Positions 10,905-22,269 of a stretch of DNA of 64,000 nt are shown here, piece after piece. Every line of letters begins with the position of its first letter. Position 1 is the first letter of the stretch. The stretch is taken from NCBI GenBank assembly GCA_035578905.1, contig JAQJVL010000542.1, positions 248,001-312,000 on the forward strand, given 5' to 3'. Source of the DNA: Stictocephala bisonia. Its lineage: Eukaryota > Arthropoda > Insecta > Hemiptera > Membracidae. Below the pieces are notes generated by a model. The model was not told where the DNA came from and made no database searches. It saw only the letters and a list, made by a program, of their open reading frames with translations. Position numbers and translations under genes: made by a program.

Positions 10905-11990
10905 AAATGGGTTAAAACTGTTGAAGATATAAACTTTACCCACAGCAGTAGAAAAGCGTGGTCACTTTTAAGGAAACTCTCTTCTGGTAAATCTCCAAAT
11001 CAATCAGAAGTGCTTCACCCAAAGGCCTCAGATATAGCTAAAGGGATAGTCAGCTTATCAAAGTCAGCTCGCCAACCTTCGGACAAACACGTGCTTTACA
11101 TGATTGATATAAAAAAAGAGTCAAATGACACCCTTGGAAAAGCTATCTTCAAATAAACAGCAGCTAAAATTAAAACCAGGGCAAATGTACAACATCGTAT
11201 TGCTGGAACAACTTGGGGAGCCAAGACACACATCCTGCGTATAACTGCTTTGTCTTTGGTATATTCCGCTGCTGAATACACTGCTCCCGTATGGCTAAAT
11301 AGTGCACATACAAAAGTGATTTATGTCCAACTTAATAGAGCTATTAGTGGTACTCTCATGGCAACTCCACTTCCTTGGCTCCCGGTACTGTGCAATATAG
11401 CTCCTCCAGAGATAAGACGTCAGGAGGCACTACTTACAAAATTCAATAAGATGTTGAATGCCCCGCACCTCCCCAATACCCAGGATCTTCCTCGTCAGAA
11501 CGGTAGCTTAAAATCTTGAAACCCACCTCTACATACTGCTTCCCAGTTGAGCAGTTCAAATTTTTTGCCAAATACTAACTGGGCCATAGCGTGGAAGAGT
11601 TTTGATGGACGCTATAAGTTCCATCAATACTTACCTGTAGGTGGAATGAACCTCCCTCGGAGGGAATGGACACTTTTGAATCGGTTCCGTACTGGCGTGG
11701 GTAGATGGAAGCATAAATGGGGATTGACACTAGATCAGTCATGTGATTGCGGGGAGTCCATCCAAACAATGGATTACATAATTAAAGATTATCCCCTGCG
11801 TTCTTTCACGTAGGGATTGGCTAGTATAAACAGAATAAGTAAGGCAGGTCATAAATGGCTTGATGGATTGGATTTAGCTTTGTGACAGGAGATCACTTTT
11901 ATTTTATATTATATATTACATGACTTTTGGATCTTAATCAAAATATATATCACAGCTTAAAGAAAAAAAATTAACGAATGGTAGTTGACA
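10905..11990 (+). pseudogene. R1/Jockey-like LINE, 3' part, copy 1
   Basis: This continues the LINE begun at 7553. Recognisable pieces are the pre-RT linker, a post-RT block (AEYTAPVWLNSAHTK), and the C-terminal zinc-knuckle-like region with LPRREWTLLNRFRTG and CDCGESIQTMDYI. RT itself is deleted between 11100 and 11170. The 3' tail ends AATGGTAGTTGACAAAAA. The homologous complete order is at 13349-16440. Confidence 0.75.
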
Positions 11991-12019
11991 AAAAAACCAT
12001 ACGATATATATAGTTCAAC

Positions 12020-12270
12020 AATACCTCTTTTTTTTTACTGTTTCATAGCTTATGATCTTTTGGCGTAATCTCTCCACAGGTATCCTGATTAAGTGTCAAA
12101 AGAATGAGATTTGTTTCTTTTTAATTGTACTAATGACAGGTTCTATATATTTCTAAACTGTTTCATTAGAAGCTAGTCCAAAATCTAATTTTATCTTCTA
12201 TCCTGGTCATATCATTCCACCATCATCTCCTTAATTTACTTGAGACAAGATAAATATTTTTCATTTTATT
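12020..12270 (-). mobile_element. LINE C-terminal fragment, copy 2
   Basis: Same fragment as 6150-6440, with the KKKQISF-type coding remnant on the minus strand, immediately upstream of the A-type exon at 12383. Confidence 0.55.
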
Positions 12271-12382
12271 ACTTTACATTGTTGATCTATCTCTACTTTC
12301 TCCTTTCTCTATCTAATAAGAATGGCTTCTTCTGTATATAAAGTATTTTGTAAACATATTAATTCATCAATCAACTTTTCAG

Positions 12383-12436
12383 GTGGAACTTTCAGAACAA
12401 GCTGTGCATGAAACTATTGAATTGTCTAGATCACAG
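12383..12436 (+). CDS. Candidate 54-bp mini-exon, A type (cassette 2)
   Basis: 54 bases lie between CAACTTTTCAG and GTGAGTAATT. Phase 0 reads VELSEQAVHETIELSRSQ. It differs from the 6583 copy by two residues (M to V and R to Q). Splice signals are intact. It is followed by a 201-base intron and a broken B-type partner. Confidence 0.5.
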
Positions 12437-12637
12437 GTGAGTAATTTATTATTTTAGAGGAAATATGTTTCTATGAAAAAATTAGTATGAGCCTTCCATC
12501 CTTTGAGAGATTTCAGGTTGCCACCCTACCATTGAGGGTAACTGCTTTTTTTCACAAAAGCCGAAAGTAGTGTCTAAAAATAATAATATATTACATTGAA
12601 CAGTGAATATATATTAATTTATCAATAAACTTTTCAG

Positions 12638-12691
12638 GTACAACTTTAAGAATGAGCCGTGCATGAACCTCTTGAACCGAGTGGATCACAT
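12638..12691 (+). pseudogene. Broken B-type mini-exon (cassette 2)
   Basis: Homologous to 3950-4003 and 6837-6890, but phase 0 now has TAA at codon 4 and TGA at codon 6. The donor has lost GTGAG and reads GTAATTTATT. Length is still 54. This is the only fully alignable copy that is not open. Confidence 0.6.
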
Positions 12692-13203
12692 GTAATTTAT
12701 TATTTTAGAGGAAATATGTATTTATACAAAAATTAGTATAAGCCATCTAACCATTGAAGGATTTTAGGTTTCTGCCCTACCATTTGGCTCAATATCTCCT
12801 GAGGTATCTTATTTGAGAGTCCAAGGAATGAGATTTGTTTCTTTTTCATTGTACTTGTGACACGTCCTTTCTCCTTGTAAATTGTTTTGTTGTAAATTGT
12901 TTATTGAGTAAAGAGATGTACACTAATGACACTAGTATTTAATAGATTGTACAGTTTTCTCCAGAATCTCTAATATTATTTTTTAATTGAATGTAAATGC
13001 AATAAAACACATGAAATCTAGTTTAATAAATGTAATTTCTAACTTAATATAACTCTTTATTTATTATTACTACCATAATAATTGATACACAGGGTAATCT
13101 ACTCAAGGTAGCCACTATTAGGATCTCAAAAAGTACAAATTTTACAATAAACTTTAAATGGGAACTTTAACTCATTTGTTATGCTCATTACAAACACATA
13201 GTT

Positions 13204-13247
13204 CAAACATCATCCCCCCATCATCACATAGTGGGGGATGATGTTTG
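13204..13247. repeat. Hairpin upstream of the LINE, copy 2
   Basis: Same stem and loop as 7408-7451, with no compensating differences needed. Confidence 0.7.
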
Positions 13248-13348
13248 TGTCTACAGCAAATCTTTAAAGCTGTACGTATTCACTAGGTAGTTCTAAACGA
13301 GCAACAAACCTCGTAGCTGGACCGTCACAAATTTGTGATTTCATAGCT

Positions 13349-16300
13349 ATGGCAGCTACCACACAAAATAAAAAAGGCCCTTTTGAGGACCGAACTAATT
13401 TCAAAATAAAAGATTCTATTTTAAATGTAGTCCATTTTAACGCTGAGTGTTTAAGCAAGGCGAAGAGTGAGTGCATCAGTAGGGTCCTTCTAGAAAACAA
13501 TGTAGATATCCTTGCATTACAAGACACATATCGAAGATAACAATAGTGCAAGAGGCAATATTCCTGGAAAAGACTTGTTGATTCTATTGGCCATAGGGTG
13601 TATGGTATTGCAACTTATGTAAAGAATGACATGGACAATATGTCAATTACCAATAAGAGCTCTGATGGTGATAACTTTGTCTTGGCAATCCAAGTGTCAG
13701 AAACTACAATAGTAAATGTTTATAATCCTCCGAACATCCAGTGCCCTGATGATAGGAATTTGCCAAGTTTTGAACATCGTGTCCTCTATGTGCGGGACTT
13801 CAACAGTCACCATAGCCAATGGGCCTATAACACAGATGATGAGAATTTCAGAAAGCTTACTGATTGGGCTGAAACAAACAACCTTTTCCTGATCTTTGAT
13901 GCTAAAGATTCAGCCACTTTTTATTCGGCTCGTTGGCGTCGAGGTCATTGTCCCGACTTAAGCTTCTGCTCATGTGATCGATCATCAAGCCCAAAACCAA
14001 TTAGGAAAGTTCTTGATGCTTTTCTCCACTCTCAACATAGGCCAGTGCTGCTTTCATTGGGATTACAATAATTTGATTTTTACCAAGGCTTATACGGAAC
14101 TTCAATAAAGCACATTGGGAGGCTTATTATGATAGCATCCAACCAACAGGCTTGATGATAGCATCAGGTTCATTCCTCCTACAATAAGAAATTATGATCA
14201 TTTCACACAATAAGAAATTACGAGACTATTAAGAAATTAGTCTCGTCTTGTCCATAGCTAAAGTTTGCATACCGAGAGGATACAGAAAGGAGTATATACC
14301 AGGATGGAGTTAAGAATCAAATGACCTGTACAAAGAGTTTAATGACACAAAAACTCCAACAAGGCTAATCTGCTGTTGCACTTTCTAGTAGACAGTGCCA
14401 GGAGAGAAAAATGTGTTAAAACTGTTGAAGATATAAACTTTACCCACAGCAGTAAAAAAGCATGGTTACTTTTAACGAAACTCTCTAGTGGTAAATCTCC
14501 AAATCAATGAGAAGTGCTCCACCTGAAGGCTGCTGATATAGCTAAACAGATAGTCGGTTTATCAAAATTAGCCCGCCATCCTTCTGACAAATATGTGCTT
14601 TACAAGCTAAATGAAATTAAAAAGAGCTAATTGGCACCCCTGGAAGTCTCCAAAAATGTCACGAAGGAAGAGATAGATATTTCCACCATACCAGCAGGGA
14701 AAGCAGTCAGTCTTGATGGTATTTTTCGAGAATTTCTTATGCATGCTGGTAGTAAAGTGAAACAATGGCTTCAAACTGTCTACAAAAAGATACTAGCTAT
14801 AGGCAATTCGCCAAAAGTATTTAAGCGTTCAAAAGTAGTAGCTATTCTGAAGTTTGGCAAAGACCTTACCGCCCTATATCTCTTCTGAGTATTTGTTATA
14901 AGTTGCTGGGAAGACTCTTATACAACAGAATATCACCCATTCTCTTCCTAATGTTTCAGTTGAGCAGGCAGGTTTTCGCTCTGGCCGAAGTTGAAGAGAC
15001 CTGGCTCTGACATCATTTATTGAGAATGGGTTTGAAAAGAAGGTAAAACCATCTGCAGCTTTTGGTGATCTCAGAGTGGCTTATGGCACAGTGTGGAGCA
15101 AAGGTTTGTTATTAAATTTCTACAGCCTCCTTGCCTTTCCTATTCTTTTGCAACTTCAAGAGTCAGTGCTTAGTGCCAGGCTAATAAAGGTTTATATAGG
15201 TTGTGAAGAAAGCTCATATAGACAGCTGAAGGAGGGTCTGCCATAGGGGTCTGTACTTGCTCTAATTTTATTTAACTTGTATACTTTTAATATCCCAGTC
15301 ACCAAGTCAAGAAAGTTTATATATGCAGACGATATTGCTTTAGCTTATCAACATAAGGACTTCACAGCTACTGAAGAAATACAAATGATATTGCAAACCT
15401 CGAAGAATATTTTGGAACCTGGAAGCTGAATCCTAATCCATAAAAAACCGAAGTAGCCTGCTTCCACCTAAGTAGTCGACTAGCTAATGAAAAATTAATC
15501 ATCTTTCTAAATGGTGTAAAACTCCACCACAGTGATCAGCCATAGTATCTGGGAATAACGTTAGATCGATTGCTGACGTTTAAAACCCATCTTCAAAAAA
15601 CAGCAGCTAAAACTAAAACCAGGGCAAATGTACATCATATTGCTGGAACAATTTGGGGAGCCAACGCACACATCCTGCGTACTACTGCTTTGTCACTTAT
15701 TTATTCAGCTGCTGAAAACTGTGCTCACGTATGGCTAAATAGCGCACATACAAAAGCGATTGATGTCCAACTTAATAGGGCCATGAGAGCTATTAGTGGT
15801 ACTCTCATGGCAACTCCACTACCTTGGCTCTCGGTGCTGTGCAATACAGCTCCTTGAGAAATAAGACGTCAGGAGGTACTACTTAAAGAATTCAATAAGA
15901 TGTTGAATACCCCGCGCCTCCTCATTACCCAGGATCTTCCTCATCAGAAAAGTTGCTTAAAATCTTGAAAGCCACATCTATGTACTGCTTGCTGGGCCAT
16001 AGCGTGGAACAGTTTTGATGGACGATTATCGACCTATCAATACCTGTAGGTGGAATGAACCTGCTTCGTAGGGAATGGACATTATTGAATCGGTTTCAAA
16101 CTGGAGTGGGCAGATGTAACTACTGGAAATGCAAATGAGAACTGACAGTAGATCAGTCATGTGACTGCGGGAGTCTATCCAAACAATGGATCACATAGTT
16201 ACAGAGCGCCCCTTGCGCTGTTTTACGGAGGGATTAGCTAATATAAAAAGAATCAGTGAGGCAGGTCTTAAATGGCTTGATGGACTGGATTTCACTTTGT

Positions 16301-16440
16301 GACAGATCATTTGTTATTTATTTTTTATTATAGTATAATGATATTTGGACTTTTTTCCAACTATAAAACTCACCTTTTACATCATTTTAAATATAAAAAA
16401 AATAATAATGGTAGCTGACAAAAAAGCACGCGATATATAG
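13349..16440 (+). pseudogene. R1/Jockey-like LINE, nearly complete but decayed, copy 2
   Basis: One non-LTR retrotransposon is read across several frames. The endonuclease block includes LNVVHFNAECLSK (about 13420), YGIATYVKNDMDN (13600), VRDFNSHHSQWA (13795) and RWRRGHCPDLSF. The pre-RT and RT start are at 14631 with AGKAVSLDGIFREFL. The RT palm shows GLP.GSVLALILFNL (about 15235) and YADDIALAYQ (about 15325). The post-RT block is at 15570-15857 and the C-terminal zinc-knuckle region at about 16050-16210. The 3' tail ends AATGGTAGCTGAC. Many stops and frameshifts exclude activity. The superfamily is a judgement from the domain order. Confidence 0.8.
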
Positions 16441-16760
16441 TTAAAATTTTTAAATTCGGTCGATATTTTCCAATATGACAGTCAACTTTGAAATTTCGAA
16501 AGGAAATCCCTATTTTTTATGATGGATTTAGATTTTAATAGTGATTTTAGAATTGCTTACTATTGGAATTATTTTGATATACTTAACCGTTTTGCCGCTA
16601 GGAGTGCTGACAGTTTCAGAAATCCCTATTTCAACAATTTGTTAAAGATGCTTGTCCTGCCCTTACAAATAATAAAGTTGAACGTAATAATATATTGTTT
16701 TTCTTCAATTGAATGTTCAAAAGCTCTTACAGTTTCACAAATACATATTTATACAAAATA
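16441..16760. repeat. Left arm of a large inverted repeat
   Basis: About 320 bases pair, inverted, with about 18000-18330. Shared landmarks include CTTTGAAATTTCGAAAGGAAA, TTAACCGTTT and CTGACAGTTTCAGAAATCCC. A 1.2 kb spacer separates the arms. The 80-codon frame at 16519 is a by-product. Confidence 0.75.
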
Positions 16761-17990
16761 GTACAATTATGTAGTTCAAATTTTATAATTCAGTCGCCAT
16801 TTTGGTATTACTGTATCGGGCAACTTTGAAATGACTTATAGAATCCCATATTTTGCATGATGGATTTAGATTGTAACAGTAATTCTAATATAGTGCAGGC
16901 AGTTCTGGCGAAGAGATAACAATGTCTATGTCATCGAATGGCCTAGGCTTGGCGACAACTGCCTCATCTTGTCTTTTTCACTAACCTCAATGTCAATATC
17001 GGTGCACCGACGTGGACATAAATGCACTATATCTAAACTAAATACAGTATTATATCATTTAACAAAATATAAACTGCTTCTGCTACTGCAATCTATAGGA
17101 TATTTATGAAAGTTTTTATAAAGGAAACCCGTTTAAAAAAGTACCCAGTTGATGAATCGAGACGCTTACACAACCTAGTAGAGTCAATTGTAACTATTTA
17201 GTGGTAAAAGTAAAAGTAGATCGTTTATGCGAGCTGAGCTCGTCATTGTGCCGCTAGGCCCAGCCACTGCATGCGAGCTGAGCTTGTCAGTGATCCGCAA
17301 TGGTTTAAAGATGCGTGTTCTGCTATTACAAATAATAAATCTATACTTATAACGTATTATATTTATTCAATTGATTGTTGAAAAGCTCTTACAGTTTTAC
17401 AAATACATATTTGTACAAAAATTACAAATACGTAGTTCAAATTTTAAAATTCAGTCGCTATTTTTAAATTATTGGGCAACTTTGAAATGACTTATAGTAA
17501 CCCATATTTTGCATGATAGATTTGGATTTTATTACTGATTCTAAAAGACGGTTTTACTCATGGTATTATTTTAATATACTAACAGTTTTCTTGCTAGGAG
17601 CTCTGAAAGTTTCCGATATTCTTATATTGAAATAAAATTCCAACATGTCCAATTTTACGATATCAGTAAACTTTATATTTGCATAATAACAGTATTATTT
17701 ATTTAGTAATAAAACAGCTATACAATAATATTTCAAATATACATGAACTCTAAGAAACAAAACTAATTTATTTATTAAATACTACTACAGACAATTAACA
17801 GTTGTTATTCCGGTAACACAGCAATTAATAGGTTAGATGAGGTAAAACAAAAGTGAAAATTGCAACAATGAAACAGCTGATTATTGTCTAGCAACACAAT
17901 CATATGATATTGTTTTATACTGTACTCATTTATTACTTATTATTACTTCTTATACTATACTTGTACTTACACAATACAAACTTGTTACAT
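16761..17990. repeat. Spacer of the inverted repeat with a direct internal copy
   Basis: The stretch 17305-17550 is a diverged direct copy of about 16640-16880 (both contain AAGATGC.TGT.CTGC, AAAGCTCTTACAGTTT and GCAACTTTGAAATGACTTATAG). Near 17228 and 17271 the motif TGCGAGCTGAGCT occurs twice, 43 bases apart. No coding potential is seen. Confidence 0.55.
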
Positions 17991-17999
17991 TGACCATGT

Positions 18000-18330
18000 T
18001 TTTTGATATTTTAAAAATAAAATATGTACTGGTGAAACTTCAACAGCTTATCAACATTCAATTAAATAAAAATAATGCATTATGAGTTAAGCTTTATTAT
18101 TTGTAATGGTAGAACACGCATCTTTAATAAATTGTTGAAATAGGGATTTCTGAAACTGTCAGCGCCCCTAGTGGCTAAACGGTTAAGTATATCAAAATAA
18201 TACCAAGCGTAAACAATTCTTATAGTCACTAGTAAAACCTAAATCCATCATAAGAAATAGGGGTTTCCTTTCGAAATTTCAAAGTTAACTGGCATCTTGG
18301 AAAAATTCGACTGAATTTTATATTTTGAAT
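18000..18330. repeat. Right arm of the large inverted repeat
   Basis: Reverse complement of 16441-16760 with perhaps 10-15 percent difference. The minus-strand frame at 18229-18483 is not a gene. Confidence 0.75.
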
Positions 18331-19210
18331 TATGTGATTGTAATGAGCATAACAAATGTTCCCAATCAAAGTTTGCTGTAAAATTTGTTTATTTTGAGTT
18401 CCCAATTGTGGCCACCTTGAGTTAATTACCTTGTATAAAGGTAATAACGCCATAATATTCACTGTAAAGATTATAAAAATCACTTCATTTATTTAAAACT
18501 TCGTTCTCTAAAACTATTCTCTCCAAAACGATTAGATTTATGACAAAAATTACAAGAATAAGAAGGCCTTAAAATCACATTTAAAATATAAAACTAAAAT
18601 AAAAAATGTAGGTTTCTATTAAATATTTTGAAGTTGGCTGCCATATTGGGAAATGGCTGCTCAATTTTGAAAAATTTATTTTAAATATTTAATATTTACT
18701 GAAAACAAGGAAAGGTCCCCCATTTAAACTTTGTTATAATTCTTATGTTTTCCGAGATCCCAATAGTCGACCAGTTAAATTTAACACCTGTATATACCAG
18801 CTGTTTATCTAAAAACATACGATAAATTAAACATAACTAAATAGTCTTACTTGAATGCATCATGTCCCACTGAGCTGAGCTACTTTCTAATCTTGACTCT
18901 AATCTAATCCCTAATGAGACTGCATGTTTTGTAAAATGTCTCACACCAGCTCATATTTTCCAAGTATTATTTCCAAGTCTTATTATTTACTCTACTGGTT
19001 CTCTAGAAGACCTAGTCAGTACCTACTGCAGTACTGACAAGTAGACTGCGTGTATATTCAAAAATCTTTAGCAGAAATTTAGTTATTTCCTTAGTCCTTT
19101 TTATCATCTTTCAAAAAACACATATTATGTTAGACTAAACCCAATTGGCATCATAGTTTTTGGCCCAAAAAGAGTTCTTTATTTACAAGAACTTAAAGAC
19201 GTTAATTGCG
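18331..19210. other. Dispersed-repeat remnant, then no recognised feature
   Basis: 18340-18430 is an inverted copy of the dispersed repeat at 7290. 18600-18650 (GGCTGCCATATTGGGAAATGGCTGC) resembles the subrepeats of the preceding block. From about 18730 to 19210 I see no gene or named repeat. Confidence 0.45.
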
Positions 19211-19345
19211 TCAAGTGTACCAACAACCCACCCACCCACAGCATACACATTGGGTAGTATTGGCCCACTCACCCATACACGTATGGTGGTACTGGCCCAC
19301 TCACCCACCTATTCACATCCAGTAGTACAGGCATGGTTCGGTGGG
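19211..19345 (+). repeat. Degenerate minisatellite related to the 41.7-42.7 kb arrays
   Basis: About three diverged units of 32-40 bases with CCCATACACGTATGGTGGTA and CTGGCCCACTCACCCACC. They line up with the unit CCATACACGCACTGTGGTAT plus TGACCCACCCGCCCAC at 42285-42675. The surrounding short frame is a consequence of the repeat. Confidence 0.55.
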
Positions 19346-20064
19346 TGTCATTTCAATTGTTGCATGGGTTGTTAACAAGTATGGCTGGGGTCTTTGGAGG
19401 GTATATTCTAAGGTTCAAACTCCCAAATGAGCTAGCAGTTGGTACTTTTCTCATTTAATAATGTTCACACACAGGCCTGCAGGCCAAGAGAACTGGCGAG
19501 TGAAGTTTATTTTTTTTTTTAAGTAGAGAGGATGCTGTTTATGTCTGCCTCTAACCCTTTAGGTGCCTCATCATGACATGGTTTTTTCAACAAATTCTTC
19601 ATTGTTCCAACGTAATTCTATTTGAAGGTGGATAGTTGACCGAATGTGTAATATGGTCTGTGTCTAATTGTTTACAGAATTTTGAAAGGTCAAAAAGAAC
19701 CTTCGGCTAATACACTCCAAAATTAGTGTAGGTTTCAATTTATATTGATAGTCTATTCTCCCCCCTGCCCATTATGGTGTCTATAAATGATTTTTTAGAT
19801 ATATATTTTGTTTATGTATTTTGGTTTTGACATTTAGTAGGGAAGTGCCAACCTGCTGCTTTTGCTTAACTGATGTAACAGTTCAATTTGCCAGCACGTA
19901 TCAGCTAAATTTAACTGATGCGAAGTAACAGGAAGTGGTCAGCCACCATTCTGTTACTGTTGAAACTAACAGCAAAAGCCCAAACGAATTATTTTGAAGT
20001 AGTAAATTTCTGTTACACCATGAATGTCGTCAATAAGTTTAAGGATTTGATACACGAACACATT
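19346..20064. other. No recognised gene; short AACTGATG/TAACAG motifs
   Basis: The stretch 19855-19990 contains AACTGATG and CTGTTAC motifs. Inverted relatives occur at 22120-22190, on the other side of the LINE at 20065-21848. This suggests the LINE entered an older inverted-repeat element, but the ends could not be defined. Confidence 0.3.
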
Positions 20065-21848
20065 TCAATTCAATTCAAAATGCTTTATTTGTAAATGTAC
20101 AAAGGTACAATAAATAGCATCAAATTAGTTAAAGCTAGTTAAGGCTATAAAGCTTATTAATAGTTAGCTTAAGGCTTATTAGTTGGTTAAAGTCTTTAGC
20201 AGGGCTAAACATGTGTTAGAGATTTTAATTATTAATTGAGAGAAAGCATGAATTTGTCACCAAAGTGCTGGAGTGACCGGGCATTCTATAAATTCACATG
20301 ATGGTGGTCCATGAACTCACCAACCGTATAGAAAGCATTAGACACAAGGTGACTTTTCAGCCGAGATTTAAATAATTTTTGGGAAGTTTGGGATTTAATT
20401 CGTTCAGGGAGAACATTGACCAATCTGACTCCCATCTGCGAGGGAAGGCGTTCAAACGCCACCGTCTTGTGTTGTTCGATGCGGTAGGCGGCCCTCGCCC
20501 TTGTCTCATATCCATGGACGTCACTGCCGCTAGTCAAACTACATTTGTAGCGACAGTACACCGCCGTCTCAAGGATGTAAAGACAAGGAAGAGTCAGCAG
20601 TTCCAACTCCCTGAATGCTGTTCTGCATGACTCTCTGCATTTTAATTTCAAAATGACTCTCACCGCTTTTTTCTGGAGTTTAAAAATTCTTTCAAAAAGG
20701 GTATTTGCACTACTGCCCCATAATATTATGCCGTACGAGAGATGGGGGTACACGAGGCCATAATAGGCCATTAGTAGAACTTCTAAAGAGCAGTAGTTTG
20801 AGAGATTGCGCAAAGCAAAGATACCTTTTGCAACCCTAGAGCAAACATTATCTATGTGATTAATCCAGGTCAATCCCTTATCCAGGTATATTCCCAGGAA
20901 TTTGGTACAGTCAGTTTCCTTAAGAGAAACATCATCTACCATTACAGTGGTTGAGGTCTCCGAATCGTGAGACCGCAACGAAAAATTGATGAAAGTTGTC
21001 TTTGAACAATTTGTTTGGAGATTGTCATTCAAAAACTTTTGGATGCAAGAATTCAAATTGACAAAAGCTTGTATTTCCAGTTCAGGCTGAGAAGCAGCTC
21101 TGAAGCAGAGAGTTGTGTCGTCTGCGAATTGAATGATTCTTCCATTTGTGATTGATTCCTCCAGATCATTCACATAAATGAGGAATAGTGCTGGGCCAAG
21201 GATGGAACCCTGAGGGACTCCATGGTGCACTTTGATGAATTTAGAAATGACGTTTCCAACCTTCACACATTGGCTACGGTCGCTAAGGTAGGACTGCAAC
21301 CACACATGTGGTGGACCGCGAACACCATAGCGCCAGAGCTTCTGCAAAAGGATTTTGTGATTTACGCAATCGAATGCCTTTGAGAGATCGAGAAAGACAC
21401 TTAGCATCTGTTTACGATCCTCAAAGGCCTCCGTGATAAAATCAACCAACTGAGTGACTGCATCAATTGTTGATCTGCCAGACCTAAAACCAAACTGGTT
21501 GTCGGTCAAAATTTTATGCTTTTCAAAAAATTTTAGTAGTTGATTTAGAAAAAGTTTTTCGAAAATCTTACTTATCACCGGTAAAAGAGAAATTGGACGA
21601 TAATTGTTGGCTAGGCAAGAATCGTCTTTTTTGTATATTGGGACTATCTTTGCTAATTTTAACATGGAAGGAAAAACGCCAGTACTAAAGGAAAAATTTA
21701 TTATTGTTGTAAGTGGCCCCAATATATTTTTTGAACATCTTTTGATTAGCCAGGTTGAAATATCATTGACGTCAGAAGCGGTTTTAGCTGAGAAATCCCG
21801 GATAACACGCTCCACCTCCGCATGACACACAGGAGATAAGAACATTGA
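20065..21848 (-). mobile_element. 5'-truncated CR1/Jockey-like LINE
   Basis: This minus-strand element has a 3' end at about 20065, where the tail is made of GAATT/TTGAA repeats after an AATAAA-type signal. This kind of short-repeat tail, rather than poly(A), is typical of CR1/L2-like LINEs. The 5' end is cut at about 21848 just before RT. The reading frame is intact, so insertion is recent relative to most elements here. Confidence 0.85.
20286..21845 (-). CDS. LINE reverse transcriptase (519 codons, intact frame, N-truncated)
   Basis: Residues 81-88 NYRPISLL, 151-159 FLDLSKAFD, 209-218 GVPQGSILGP and 240-243 FADD are the RT palm and finger motifs in normal order and spacing. After RT come the LGIYLDKGLTW thumb-like block and a C-terminal segment with LLTLPCLYILE and ETRARAAYRIEQH, usual for CR1/Jockey-like ORF2. 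The endonuclease domain is absent, so the protein could not complete retrotransposition alone. The first Met is not a natural start. A TAG lies a few codons upstream on the same strand. Confidence 0.88.
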   Translation of the reverse strand: MFLSPVCHAEVERVIRDFSAKTASDVNDISTWLIKRCSKNILGPLTTIINFSFSTGVFPSMLKLAKIVPIYKKDDSCLANNYRPISLLPVISKIFEKLFLNQLLKFFEKHKILTDNQFGFRSGRSTIDAVTQLVDFITEAFEDRKQMLSVFLDLSKAFDCVNHKILLQKLWRYGVRGPPHVWLQSYLSDRSQCVKVGNVISKFIKVHHGVPQGSILGPALFLIYVNDLEESITNGRIIQFADDTTLCFRAASQPELEIQAFVNLNSCIQKFLNDNLQTNCSKTTFINFSLRSHDSETSTTVMVDDVSLKETDCTKFLGIYLDKGLTWINHIDNVCSRVAKGIFALRNLSNYCSLEVLLMAYYGLVYPHLSYGIILWGSSANTLFERIFKLQKKAVRVILKLKCRESCRTAFRELELLTLPCLYILETAVYCRYKCSLTSGSDVHGYETRARAAYRIEQHKTVAFERLPSQMGVRLVNVLPERIKSQTSQKLFKSRLKSHLVSNAFYTVGEFMDHHHVNL

Positions 21849-22260
21849 AGTGCTTAACTAATTCCAAGAAACAATATTACTACCATCATATTTGTTTTTA
21901 ATTTAGTTCCAAGTCAATTCATAATTTAAAGAAAAGATTCAATTATATTGTGAATGGAAGCAAATAACGTGTTATAAAACAATGGGTCTTCACTTAATGA
22001 CAAAATACAAACTGATTTATTTAAGACTCGCATCAGTTTTCATGTTTATCAGGTAATCAACCGACTGTTGTGGTGACTAATATAAATAGAAGCAGAACAG
22101 GCGAGCAGGATATATGGAATTTCCATTTCCTGTTGCATCAGGTGATATCGTGCATCAGTTAAACTGTATCAACTGTGATGCAGTTACAGCCATCCCTAAT
22201 ACTATGTTACATTATTTTGTATGTTATATATTTTCAAACGGCAATCAGTTTTTTTTTTTT
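21849..22260. other. No recognised gene
   Basis: AT-rich. Contains CCTGTTGCATCAGGTG and GTGATGCAGTTAC motifs that mirror those at 19855-19990. A T14 tract lies at about 22249-22262. Confidence 0.3.
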
Positions 22261-22269
22261 TTTATGGCC

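Larger units (their letters stand above)
11980..13870 (+). repeat. Segmental duplication, unit 2 (partner 6118-8090)
   Basis: Same order of parts as unit 1. Unit 2 keeps a more complete LINE after it. Spacer, dispersed repeat and hairpin (13204-13247) are nearly the same in both units, so the event is more recent than the decay of the LINE fragments. Confidence 0.75.

Noticed and set aside
13264..13551. 95-codon minus-strand frame, also at 7468-7731
   Set aside because: Antisense to the LINE endonuclease start; conserved only because the LINE is duplicated.
16519..16761. 80-codon frame starting MMDLDFNSDF
   Set aside because: Lies in one arm of the inverted repeat; the other arm and internal copy do not keep the frame.
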